The notes below the pieces were generated by a model that saw only the letters and a list, made by a program, of their open reading frames with translations, had not been told where the DNA came from and did not search any database. The position numbers and the translations under genes were made by a program. A stretch of DNA of 64,000 nt from NCBI RefSeq assembly GCF_002926165.1, contig NZ_MAGP01000143.1:62001-126000 (forward strand). The letters run 5' to 3'. Shown in pieces: positions 23,600-31,623 of the stretch; position 1 is the stretch's first letter; every line of letters starts with the position of its first letter. The DNA is from Micromonospora chalcea. GTDB taxonomy: Bacteria; Actinomycetota; Actinomycetes; Mycobacteriales; Micromonosporaceae.

Positions 23600-23850
23600 G
23601 CGCCGATCCCGAAGTCGGCGGCGATCTCGGCGTTGGTCTGTGGCGAATCCCAGTCACCCGAGAGGTCCACCTGCCCCGCGAGGGAGCCGATCGCCGTGCG
23701 GTCGGTCCGGCGCACCAGCGGTACGACCTTCGCCACGGGGGTGCCCGCCCGGTCGATGATGATCTCTTCGCCGCGTTCCACCCGCTCGATGATGCGCGAC
23801 AGGTGGGTCTTGGCATCATGCATGTTGTAGTGCACAGCCTCAGCCGACAT
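23596..23850 (-). CDS. Phd/YefM-family type II antitoxin (now orphan)
   Basis: 84-aa protein; MHDAKTHLSRIIERVERGEEIIIDRAGTPVAKVVPL is the typical Phd/YefM DNA-binding dimer domain, followed by a toxin-binding tail. The ATG at 23850 has AAGGAGGG 7 nt upstream on the minus strand. Antitoxins of this family bind and neutralise a PIN or Doc/RelE toxin and repress their own operon. The adjacent toxin is a 30-codon remnant, so the gene may survive as a regulator or by protecting against another toxin. Confidence 0.88.
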   Translation of the reverse strand: MSAEAVHYNMHDAKTHLSRIIERVERGEEIIIDRAGTPVAKVVPLVRRTDRTAIGSLAGQVDLSGDWDSPQTNAEIAADFGIGA

Positions 23851-23872
23851 GGCGCGCCCTCCTTGGCTTAGT

Positions 23873-24424
23873 TTAGGCACGTGGGCGGGCGCCGTCGAGG
23901 AAGAGCGCGACGACCCGGGCGGGGCCGTTCTCGTCGGTGAGGTCGGTCGCGCGGGCCAGGTGCAGGAACGCGTTCATCAGGAACTCCGGTTCGCCGGTGA
24001 CCGCGCCCTCGGCACGGGCGTCGGCGAAGAACCGGGTGACCGGGGCCAGCATCAGGGCGACGTAGAGGCCCGAGACGTGCTCGCTGGTCTCGGCGGAGAC
24101 GAGCGGCAGCGTGTCGTAGATGCGCTGCTCGAACGTGATCGCGTCGCCGTGCTGACCGGCGGCGACGGTGGCGAGCGCGTGCAGCCGGTGCGGCACGTCG
24201 CCGGGGCCGGCCAGCGCCGCCGAGATCCTGCCGCCGACGTCCCGGATGTACCGCTCCGCCACCGCGATGTAGAGGTCCTCCTTGCCGCCCGGGAAGTGGT
24301 GGTAGATGGACGGCTTCTGGATGCCGACGCTGCGGCCGACGCCGACCAGGGAGATGCCCTGGTAGCCGGTCGCGGCGAGCTGTTCGGCGAAGGCGTCCAT
24401 GATCTGGGTGCGGGTGTCGCTCAT
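23873..24424 (-). CDS. TetR-family transcriptional regulator
   Basis: 183 aa; N-terminal helix-turn-helix (TQIMDAFAEQLAATGYQGISLVGVGRSVGIQKPSIYHHFPGGKEDLY) and a ligand-binding helical domain. It is the last gene of the three-gene minus-strand unit with the ABC permease (4-nt overlap) and ATPase, so it probably represses this unit through the perfect palindrome at 26177-26206. The inducing ligand is likely a substrate of the exporter. Confidence 0.92.
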   Translation of the reverse strand: MSDTRTQIMDAFAEQLAATGYQGISLVGVGRSVGIQKPSIYHHFPGGKEDLYIAVAERYIRDVGGRISAALAGPGDVPHRLHALATVAAGQHGDAITFEQRIYDTLPLVSAETSEHVSGLYVALMLAPVTRFFADARAEGAVTGEPEFLMNAFLHLARATDLTDENGPARVVALFLDGARPRA

Positions 24425-25212
24425 CGGTTCTTCCTGGCGTGGTGGAGGGCGAGGGCGCAGGCGGCGGTTCCGGCGACGGTGAGGGCGGCGAGCGCCGCGA
24501 CGCCGATCGGGGCCGCGGCGAGCGGCGTGCCGCCGCCGAGCTGCCGGGCGGTGTCGACGATATAGGTGAGCGGGTTGACCGTGGCGATCACCCGCATCCA
24601 GCCGGCGAGTTCGTCGACCGGCGCGAACACGCCGGTGAAGAACGACAGGCCGAACACGACGAGCGTGACCAGGTTGGTGGTGGACGCCGAGCCCGACCGG
24701 ATGGCGAGCGCCGTGCTCAGCAGCGCGACGCCGAGTCCGAGCGCGAGCATCAGCAGGAGCATTCCGGCGACGCCGGACCAGCTCGCCGGCCGGTAGCCGA
24801 TCGCGACGGCCCCGGCGACGGTCACCACCATCTGGAGTACGACAGCGAGCAGCGCGGCGACGACCGGGCCGACGAGGAACGGCGTCGTGGTCCCGTGGGC
24901 GAGCCGGAGGCGGTCCAGGTATCCGCTGGTGATGTCGCCCAGCACGAGCGTGCCGGCCGCGCCCGCGCCGGTGCCGACGCCGGTGAGCAGGATCAGCGGC
25001 AGCAGGAACGCGATGAAGCTCGTCCCGCCCAGATAGGTGCTGCCCACGGCGTCGAGCTGCCCGGCGTAGACGAGCAGGAAGAACAGGGACTGGGCGACCG
25101 GGGCCACGAGCAGCGCCGGGGTACGGAGCACGGCCCGGGTCGAGCGTCTGATCGCCGCGAGGACGACCGGGGCCGAAGAGCGGCGGGGCGGGGTGAGCGC
25201 GAGCGGGAGCAC
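24421..25212 (-). CDS. ABC-2 type exporter permease
   Basis: 263-aa membrane protein with six hydrophobic segments and the DrrB-like loop FFTGVFAPVDELAGWMRVIATVNPLTYIVD. GTG 25212 is the first start in frame after the ATPase stop (36 nt gap). It pairs with the ATPase at 25249. Such TetR-ABC-ABC units export hydrophobic drugs; the substrate here is unknown. Confidence 0.88.
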   Translation of the reverse strand: MLPLALTPPRRSSAPVVLAAIRRSTRAVLRTPALLVAPVAQSLFFLLVYAGQLDAVGSTYLGGTSFIAFLLPLILLTGVGTGAGAAGTLVLGDITSGYLDRLRLAHGTTTPFLVGPVVAALLAVVLQMVVTVAGAVAIGYRPASWSGVAGMLLLMLALGLGVALLSTALAIRSGSASTTNLVTLVVFGLSFFTGVFAPVDELAGWMRVIATVNPLTYIVDTARQLGGGTPLAAAPIGVAALAALTVAGTAACALALHHARKNR

Positions 25213-25248
25213 GGTGTCGGGCCTTTCGGGGTGCGGTGGGGGCGCGCC

Positions 25249-26172
25249 TCAGCGGGCGGCGAGGGCGACGAAGACGTCGTCGAGGGAGGGCTCGGCGAGA
25301 TGGAGCCGGGTGATGTCGGCGGCGATCGCGCCGGCTTCGTGCAGGGCAGCGGTCAGCGCGCGGGGGTCGTCGGGGACGCTGAGGCGTACCCGGTCCAGGT
25401 GGTCGGGGTCGGCGCGGAACCCGGCTTCGGACGCGGCGACGAGCGCGGTCGCGGCGGCGGCGTCGGACAGGTCGAGCGTGAGCGTTCGGGCGCCGACGCG
25501 CCCCTTGAGCGACGCCGGTGGGCCCTGGGCGACCACCCGGCCGTCCCGTAGCACGGCGATCTCCGTGGCCAGCACGTCGGCCTCGTGCAGGTCCTGGGTC
25601 GAGATGAGCAGCGAGGTGCCGCTGTGGTTGAGGCGGGTCAGCTCGGTCCAGAAGTCGATGCGTGCGAGCGGGTCCAGGCCGGTGGTCGGCTCGTCCAGGA
25701 TCACCACTGCGGGCTCGGCGACGAGCGCCACCGCCAGGTCCAGCTTGCGGCGGGTGCCGCCGGAGAGCTTGGCCACCCGGGACGAGCGGTGCTCGCCCAG
25801 CCCGAACAGGTCGACGAGTTCCCGCGTGCGGCGGGCCCGCTGCCGGCGGCCGAGCCCGAGCGCCACGCCGTGGAAGTCGAGCACCTCCGCCGGGGTGGCG
25901 AGGGGGTCCAGCGCGTTCGACTGCGGCGCCAGGCCGATCAGGCGACGCGCGTCCCGCGCCTGCGTCACGGTGTCGAAGCCGCCGACGCGCACCGAGCCCG
26001 AGGTCGGGGTGCGCAGGGTGGCGATGATCTCCAGCAGCGTGGACTTGCCGGCGCCGTTGTGGCCGAGCACGACGAACCGGCTGCCCGGCGCGACGGCGAG
26101 GTCGAGCGCGCGCAGGGCGTCGCGTGTCCCGTAGGTCTTGGTCAGGGCGGAGGCGAGGACGAGCGGGGTCAT
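25249..26172 (-). CDS. ABC exporter ATP-binding protein (DrrA-like)
   Basis: 307 aa with Walker A GHNGAGKST, signature LSGGTRRKLD, Walker B VVILDEPTTGLD and a C-terminal extension after residue ~215. The ATG at 26172 lies 7 nt downstream of a TAGGGT -10, so the message is probably leaderless. First gene of the TetR-regulated operon. Longer in-frame extensions upstream run through the operator and into the GNAT gene and are not credible. Confidence 0.92.
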   Translation of the reverse strand: MTPLVLASALTKTYGTRDALRALDLAVAPGSRFVVLGHNGAGKSTLLEIIATLRTPTSGSVRVGGFDTVTQARDARRLIGLAPQSNALDPLATPAEVLDFHGVALGLGRRQRARRTRELVDLFGLGEHRSSRVAKLSGGTRRKLDLAVALVAEPAVVILDEPTTGLDPLARIDFWTELTRLNHSGTSLLISTQDLHEADVLATEIAVLRDGRVVAQGPPASLKGRVGARTLTLDLSDAAAATALVAASEAGFRADPDHLDRVRLSVPDDPRALTAALHEAGAIAADITRLHLAEPSLDDVFVALAAR

Positions 26173-26176
26173 GCCA

Positions 26177-26209
26177 GCCACCCTACCGACCGGTCGGTAG
26201 GGTGGCCAA
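26177..26209 (-). promoter_or_regulatory. Promoter with 30-bp perfect palindromic TetR operator
   Basis: A perfect 30-bp palindrome at 26177-26206, core CTACCGACCGGTCGGTAG, lies between TTGGCC (-35, complement of 26204-26209) and TAGGGT (-10, complement of 26180-26185) with an 18-nt spacer. The -10 is 7 nt from the ATG. The repressor would fill the entire promoter. ACCGACCGGTCGGT-type sites are typical of TetR proteins. Confidence 0.85.
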
Positions 26210-26250
26210 ATCCGATTGCCGACCCGCTCCGTCGCCGCTAGCGTCGCGGC

Positions 26251-26790
26251 ATGTTCGCCACCGAGCGCGTCCGTCTGCGCCCTCCCACCCCCGACGACGC
26301 GCCGGACCTGTTCCGCCTGCACAGCGACCCGGAGCTGCACCTGATCACCGACGACGAGCCGTTCCTGCCGCACCATGTCGGGCAGGTCCGGGCCCGGCTG
26401 GAGAAGCGCGCCGCCGAACAGCCGGAAGCCGGCGCTCCGGTGTCACTGCTGGCCGAGACCGTCGCCGACGGCACGTTCCTCGGCACCGGCGTGCTGTGGG
26501 GGATCAACACCTTCGACGGGCTCGCCCACCTCGGCATCACGCTGCTCCCCGAGGCGCGCGGCCAGGGCTACGGCACCGAGGTGATCCGGCTGCTCTGCCG
26601 GTACGGCTTCCGCAACCGCAACCTGCGGCGCCTGGAGATCGAGACGCTGGCCGGCAACACGGCCATGCGGCGTACCGCCGAGCGGTGCGGCTTCGTCCAC
26701 GAGGGCACCCAGCGCGACCGCGAGTACGACGGCGACGGCTTCGCCGACATGGCGCTCTACGGTCTGCTGCGGCGCGACTGGACGCCGTAG
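26251..26790 (+). CDS. GNAT-family N-acetyltransferase (RimJ/RimL type)
   Basis: 179 aa; Acetyltransf_3 domain covering the whole chain, with the acetyl-CoA loop EARGQGYGTEVIRLL (Q/RxxGxG/A) and the RimJ-like C-terminal NTAMRRTAERCGFVHEGTQRDREY. Transfers acetyl from acetyl-CoA to an amine on a protein N terminus or small molecule; the acceptor cannot be predicted. TAGCGT at 26239-26244, 6 nt before the ATG, again suggests a leaderless transcript. Divergent from the TetR-controlled exporter. Confidence 0.88.
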   Translation: MFATERVRLRPPTPDDAPDLFRLHSDPELHLITDDEPFLPHHVGQVRARLEKRAAEQPEAGAPVSLLAETVADGTFLGTGVLWGINTFDGLAHLGITLLPEARGQGYGTEVIRLLCRYGFRNRNLRRLEIETLAGNTAMRRTAERCGFVHEGTQRDREYDGDGFADMALYGLLRRDWTP

Positions 26791-26806
26791 CGGGGCCGCG
26801 CCGCGC

Positions 26807-27790
26807 TCAGCCGCCGTCGCGGTAGAACCGGGCCGCGCCCGGGTGCAGCGGGATCGGGCCGGTCGCGGCCGCGCTGGCCCGGTTGAAGTTCGCCGCCTCC
26901 GGATGCACCTGGATCAGATCGCCCTGCCAGGTGAAGAGCACCCGGGTCAGGTCGTACGCGAGTTGCTCCGGCATGTCCGCCGCCACCAGGATCACGTTCG
27001 CCACCGTGATGGTGGGCGTCGGCTCGGCCGTGCCGTAGACCTCCTTCGGCAGCGTGGCGGTGGTGTAGACGCCGCCGAACCGGGCGCTCAACGGCTCGAT
27101 CAGGTCGTTCAGCGGCAGCAGCCGGAACTTCCCGGGCGCGGAGGAGAGCAGGTCCTTCACACCGGGCGTGGGCAGGCCGCCGGAGAAGAACATGGCGTCC
27201 AGCGTGTTCGCCCGCATCCGCTTGACCGTCTCCGGCAACGACAGGTTGAGCCGCTGGATGCCGGTGTTCGGGTCGATGCCGCCGGCGGTGAGCAGACGCC
27301 CGGCGATGATGTCGGTCCCGGACTTCGGCGAACCGGTCGAGACGCGCTTGCCGCGCAGGTCGGCGAAGCTGTTGATCTTGCCGTCGCTGCGGACGATCAC
27401 GTGCGTGTAGTTGCTGTAGACGCGGGCCAGCGCACGTACCGGCTGCGGTTGCTTGTCGAACGCCCCGCGGCCGTCGACCGCGTCCGCCGCCGTGTCGGCC
27501 AGGCTGAACGCGATCTCCATGTCGCCGCCGGCCACCCGGGTGATGTTCTCCACCGACGCGCCGGTCGGCTCCGCGCGCGCCTCGTACCCGGGCACGTGCC
27601 GGGTGATCAGATCGGCGTACCCGCCGCCGAGCTGGTAGTAGACGCCTGTGGTGTTGCCGGTGGCCAGGAAGATCCGCCCGCCGTGCCACGCCTGCCCAGT
27701 GGTGTCCTCGGCGCCGCAACCGGCCACCAGCACCGTCGCCAGCACCGTCGCCAGCAGCGCCGCCACCAGCCGCGCCGGGCGGCCGCTCAC
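26807..27790 (-). CDS. TAXI-family TRAP solute-binding lipoprotein (second copy)
   Basis: 327-aa extracytoplasmic binding protein. The lipobox is LVAGC at ~res 24. The TAXI core begins IFLATGNTTGVYYQLGGGYADL and includes VSTGSPKSGTDIIAGRLL. It resembles the SBP at 30604 across its length but is clearly diverged. The GTG at 27790 overlaps the roadblock stop. Since the operon already has one SBP next to the TRAP permease, this one may feed a second ligand or present ligand to the sensor kinase (inference). Confidence 0.88.
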   Translation of the reverse strand: MSGRPARLVAALLATVLATVLVAGCGAEDTTGQAWHGGRIFLATGNTTGVYYQLGGGYADLITRHVPGYEARAEPTGASVENITRVAGGDMEIAFSLADTAADAVDGRGAFDKQPQPVRALARVYSNYTHVIVRSDGKINSFADLRGKRVSTGSPKSGTDIIAGRLLTAGGIDPNTGIQRLNLSLPETVKRMRANTLDAMFFSGGLPTPGVKDLLSSAPGKFRLLPLNDLIEPLSARFGGVYTTATLPKEVYGTAEPTPTITVANVILVAADMPEQLAYDLTRVLFTWQGDLIQVHPEAANFNRASAAATGPIPLHPGAARFYRDGG

Positions 27791-28179
27791 CGGCGGACCG
27801 CCGGTTCCAGCGCCTCCGCCACCCGCTGCACCAGCGTCGCCGTCTCGTAACCGATCTGGCCCAGGTCGCAGCCGGGCGCGGCCAGCACGCCGAGCAGCGC
27901 CCGTTCCCCGACCGCCATCACCAGCATCACACCGCCGTCCATGTCGACGATCTGCTGGCGTACCCGGCCGGCGGACATCAGCCGGGCCGCGCCCACGGTA
28001 AGGCTCGCCAAGCCGCTGATCACCGCCGAGAGCTGGTCGACCTGGTCCGGGGAGAGATCCGGCGAGGACGCCAGCCGCAGTCCGTCCTCGGAGACCGCGA
28101 GCGCGTGCGAGACGTCCGGCACCTGCTCGGCGAAGTTCGCCAGCAGCCAGTCGAGCCCGGTGGAAGCGGGTGGATTCAT
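27787..28179 (-). CDS. Roadblock/LC7 domain protein (conservon CvnB-like)
   Basis: 130 aa, a single roadblock/LC7 domain (LDWLLANFAEQVPDVSHALAVSEDGLRLASS). In Streptomyces conservons such proteins act with a CvnA kinase, a DUF742 protein (CvnC) and a small GTPase (CvnD). Here only kinase and roadblock are present, with 4-nt overlaps on both sides. The missing CvnC and CvnD positions are taken by a TAXI binding protein. Confidence 0.92.
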   Translation of the reverse strand: MNPPASTGLDWLLANFAEQVPDVSHALAVSEDGLRLASSPDLSPDQVDQLSAVISGLASLTVGAARLMSAGRVRQQIVDMDGGVMLVMAVGERALLGVLAAPGCDLGQIGYETATLVQRVAEALEPAVRR

Positions 28180-30539
28180 GGTCTTCTCCCGTTGGGTGGT
28201 GTGGTGTTCGGGGCACGGCGCGTCGCGCTGGCCACCCCCTCGGCGAGGGCGGACAGCCGGGCGCGTACCACTTCGGGGTCGAGCAGGTCGGTCGCGGGCG
28301 GCGGCGCGGTGGCGGCGGGCATCGGTCCCGGCAGATGCCCGCCCACCGGCCGCCGGGGCAGCCCGGCGGCGGTGGTCGACACCGGCGCCGGTGGCACGCT
28401 CACCGGCCGGATCCACGCCGCGCTCGGCGCCAGCAGCGCGCCACCCGGCGCCCGGACCGTGGCCACGCCGCGCGCCGGCCCGCCGGCCGTCGGGGCGCTG
28501 GTGACCAGGTCGCGGGAACCGCCCTGCGGCCGCAGGACGGGCGCGTTCTTGAACCACGGCGCGCCGCGCCCGTGCGGGCGCCGCTCGGCCGGCGGCCGGG
28601 ACGCCACCGACTCGACCCGGGTCAGCACCGACTCCGGTACGTCCACCTGCGCCACCGTGCCGGTGCCAGGGTTGTGCAACTGCACCCGGATCCCGTGCCG
28701 GGCGGCCAGGTGGGCCACCACGTGCAGGCCCATGCTGCCGGCGGCGGCGCTGGACAGGGTGGCCGGCGCGGCGAGCCGTTCGTTGATCTCGGCCAGCCGG
28801 CTCTCGCTGATGCCGATGCCCTGGTCGTGCACGCGCAGCACCAGCCCGTCGACGGTGCGCCGGCCGTCCACCAGCACCCGGGCCTCCGGCGGCGAGTAGA
28901 CGGTGGCGTTCTCCAGCAACTCGGCCAGCAGATGCACCAGGTTGCCGGCCGCAGCGCCGTGCACCGCCGCGGTCGGCACGTCGATCTCCACCCGCGGATA
29001 GTCCTCGATCTCGGAGGCCGCCGCCCGTGCCACGTCGTCCAGCAGCAACGCGCCCTCGTGCCCCCGGCCCGGCTCGCCACCGGCGAGGACCAGCAGGTTC
29101 TCCCCGTTGCGCCGCAGCCGGGCGGCCAGGTGGTCCAGCGCGAAGAGCCGGGCCAGCGCGTCCGGGTCGGTCTCCTCGCGCTCGAAGTCGTCGAGCAGCC
29201 GCAACTGCCGGGTGATCAGCGTCCGGATGCGCCGGGCCAGCGCCTCCGCCATCCGGGTCACGTCCAGCCGCAACTCGGCCTGCTGCCCGGCGAGCCGCAG
29301 CGCGGCCCGGTTCACCGTGTCGAACGCCTCGGCGACCTGCGCCACCTCGTCCTGACCGCGCCGGATCCCGTCGGTCATCCGGGTCGCCGGACCATCCGCC
29401 GGCGCCCGCTCGCCCGCCGCGATCGCGGTGATCCGCTCCGGCAGTTCCCGGTTCGCCATGGTCAGCGCGGCCACCCGCAGCCGGCGCAACCGGCGGCTGG
29501 TGCGCACCGCGAGCAGTACGGCGGTGACGAGCGAGCCGAGCGCGACGGTGCTCGTCGCCCCGGCGGTCAGCACCGCGCGCAGCCGGGCCGCGGCGGCCAG
29601 GTCGGCCGCGTCCCGGTCCAGCCCGTCGGACAGGTCCCGGCCGAGCAGGTTGTACCGGCGGATCGCGCCGCTCTGCGCCACGTACCAGGCGTCGCCGTCG
29701 GTCTTCAGCGCGTCCGGCGCGCCGTCGGTGTCGAGCATCGCGTCGCGCATCCGCCGGGCCGTGGTCACGTCGGCGCCGTCGACCAGCCGGTACCAGGCAG
29801 CGTTCGCCGGGGCGGAGGCGATCCGCAGGAACTCGGCCTGCCGCTGCTCCCGGGCGCCCCGCAGCCGGCCCAGCCGGGCCAGCTCGCCGCGTTCCAGTCC
29901 GCCTCTGACGAACACCGCCCGCAGCAGGTCGCGCTCCAGCGCGGACAGGTGCTCCTGGGCGGCCACCGAGGCCACCTCACGGGCCTGGTTGGCCAGGTCG
30001 GCGTCCCGGAGTTGACTGGGCAGCGCGTCCGCGACCGCGAGCAGGGACTCCACGAGCGACACGTACGCCGGGTCGCCGCGCTCACCGGCCATCGTCAGGT
30101 CCCGGGTCGGCGCGAGTTGCTCCAAGCGCCCGCGCGCGTCGTCCAGCACCCCCGCCAGGTCCGGGGCGGCCCGGCGCGCGTCACCCTGCGCCGAGCGGTA
30201 GCGCTCCACGGCCGTGTCGACCCGGCGGCGCTGCGCGTCCACGAGTGGGCGGCCGGACGTACCGCCGCGCTGGCGCAACGCGGCCGTCTCGCCCAGTTCG
30301 CGTTCCAGCTCGTGCACCAGACGTACGGTCGCGGTGGCGGTGCCGGCCAGCACGCGCGCCCGGTCGGCGTCGGCGGACGCGTCCAGCGCGGCGTCGGTCT
30401 GCGCCGCCCCCAGCACGACCAGCCCGGCCGTGGCGACCAGGATCGGGGCCAGCAGTTGGACGCGGACCGAGCGCAGGCGTCCGGTGCGGTCCGCGGAGCG
30501 GTGGTGCCGGCGTACGCGAGCCGGGTGGGGCAGCGGCAC
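28176..30539 (-). CDS. Nitrate/nitrite-sensor-type (NIT) HAMP histidine kinase, conservon CvnA-like
   Basis: 787-aa membrane sensor: TM1 ~25-47, an extracytoplasmic NIT-like helical domain ~50-325, TM2 ~330-352, HAMP ~352-430, and a dimerisation segment with LFALDHLAARLRRNGENLLVLAG. The HATPase follows with the N-box LLENATVYSPP and G1 box DQGIGISES, then a Pro-rich tail of ~150 residues. The pattern matches actinobacterial conservon kinases, whose ATPase domain is family-typical but whose phosphotransfer is often unproven. A GTG at 30539 is used. It lies in one operon with TRAP/TAXI genes, so its signal may be the transported anion. Confidence 0.9.
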   Translation of the reverse strand: MPLPHPARVRRHHRSADRTGRLRSVRVQLLAPILVATAGLVVLGAAQTDAALDASADADRARVLAGTATATVRLVHELERELGETAALRQRGGTSGRPLVDAQRRRVDTAVERYRSAQGDARRAAPDLAGVLDDARGRLEQLAPTRDLTMAGERGDPAYVSLVESLLAVADALPSQLRDADLANQAREVASVAAQEHLSALERDLLRAVFVRGGLERGELARLGRLRGAREQRQAEFLRIASAPANAAWYRLVDGADVTTARRMRDAMLDTDGAPDALKTDGDAWYVAQSGAIRRYNLLGRDLSDGLDRDAADLAAAARLRAVLTAGATSTVALGSLVTAVLLAVRTSRRLRRLRVAALTMANRELPERITAIAAGERAPADGPATRMTDGIRRGQDEVAQVAEAFDTVNRAALRLAGQQAELRLDVTRMAEALARRIRTLITRQLRLLDDFEREETDPDALARLFALDHLAARLRRNGENLLVLAGGEPGRGHEGALLLDDVARAAASEIEDYPRVEIDVPTAAVHGAAAGNLVHLLAELLENATVYSPPEARVLVDGRRTVDGLVLRVHDQGIGISESRLAEINERLAAPATLSSAAAGSMGLHVVAHLAARHGIRVQLHNPGTGTVAQVDVPESVLTRVESVASRPPAERRPHGRGAPWFKNAPVLRPQGGSRDLVTSAPTAGGPARGVATVRAPGGALLAPSAAWIRPVSVPPAPVSTTAAGLPRRPVGGHLPGPMPAATAPPPATDLLDPEVVRARLSALAEGVASATRRAPNTTPPNGRRP

Positions 30540-30603
30540 GGTGGTCTCCGGTCGGGTCGGGCGGGCCGGGCCCGGACGCGCGTCCGGACCCGGCCCGTTC
30601 AGG

Positions 30604-31623
30604 TCAGCTCGCGCCGAGGTCGCTCAGTGCCCGCTCCGCGCCGCGGTGCAGCGGCACCGGGTCGGTCTTGCGGGCGTTGCCCAGCTCGATGCCCTTCGCC
30701 GCCGGGTTCGCCTGGGCCAGGGCGTCCTTGGACTCGAACACCGTCCGGGTGATCGCGCAGGCCACGTCGGCGTCGAGGTTGTCCCGCACCAGCAGCACGT
30801 TCGGCACCACGATGGTGGGCACGTCGGCCGGGGTCCGGTAGATGTCCTTGCCGATGGTGCCCGCCTGGTACGCCGGGTTCAGCTCGGCCATCTTCGGCAG
30901 CAGCGGAGTGATGTCGACGAACTTCACCTTGTCGCCGGACGTGGTGAACAGGTCGGTGACGCCGCCGGTCGGTACGCCGCCGGACCAGAAGAAGCCGTCG
31001 ATGCTGCCGTCCTTCATGCCGTCGACGGTCTTGGTGAGGTCCAGCCGCTGCGCCTGGACGTCCTTCGCCGGGTCCAGCCCGGCGGCGGTGAGCAGCCGGT
31101 TGGCGATGACCTCGGTGCCGGACTTCGGTGAGCCGGTGGAGATCTTCTTGCCCTTCATGTCGGCCACCGACGTGATGCCCGCGTCGGCCCGTACGACCAC
31201 CTGGGTGTAGTTGTCGTAGATCCGGGCCAGCGCCTTGACCGGCTGCGGCGCGGTGAAGCTCCCCTTGCCCTGCACCGCGTTGACAGCGGTGTCGAACAGG
31301 GAGAACGCCACGTCGTACTGGCCGGCGACGAGCTGTTCGACGTTCTGCACCGAGGCGCCCGTCTCGGCGGCCGTCCCGGTGAGCTTGCCGTCGGTGGTCT
31401 TGCTCAGCTCACCGGCGAGCGCGTTGCCGACCACGTAGTAGACGCCGGTGGCGTTGCCGGTGGCGATACCGACCCGGGTGTCCTTGGTGACCTTGCAGCT
31501 GACCTCGCGGGCGGCGTCGTCCTTCGCCGCGCCGTCCTGACGGCCCCCGCAGCCGGCGGCACCGGCGGCGACCAGGACAAACGCCCCGACACCCGCCACT
31601 ATCCTCGCGTCGATCCGTCCCAC
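30604..31623 (-). CDS. TAXI-family TRAP solute-binding lipoprotein
   Basis: 339-aa binding protein with a lipobox (GAAGC, ~res 24) and the TAXI signature VGIATGNATGVYYVVGNALAGEL and ISTGSPKSGTEVIANRLL. GTG 31623 lies inside the 3' end of the permease gene (25-nt overlap), after GAGGAGAGAG. It delivers substrate, commonly an organic anion such as glutamate or a keto acid, to the fused TRAP permease; the ligand is not predictable from sequence. Confidence 0.93.
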   Translation of the reverse strand: MGRIDARIVAGVGAFVLVAAGAAGCGGRQDGAAKDDAAREVSCKVTKDTRVGIATGNATGVYYVVGNALAGELSKTTDGKLTGTAAETGASVQNVEQLVAGQYDVAFSLFDTAVNAVQGKGSFTAPQPVKALARIYDNYTQVVVRADAGITSVADMKGKKISTGSPKSGTEVIANRLLTAAGLDPAKDVQAQRLDLTKTVDGMKDGSIDGFFWSGGVPTGGVTDLFTTSGDKVKFVDITPLLPKMAELNPAYQAGTIGKDIYRTPADVPTIVVPNVLLVRDNLDADVACAITRTVFESKDALAQANPAAKGIELGNARKTDPVPLHRGAERALSDLGAS

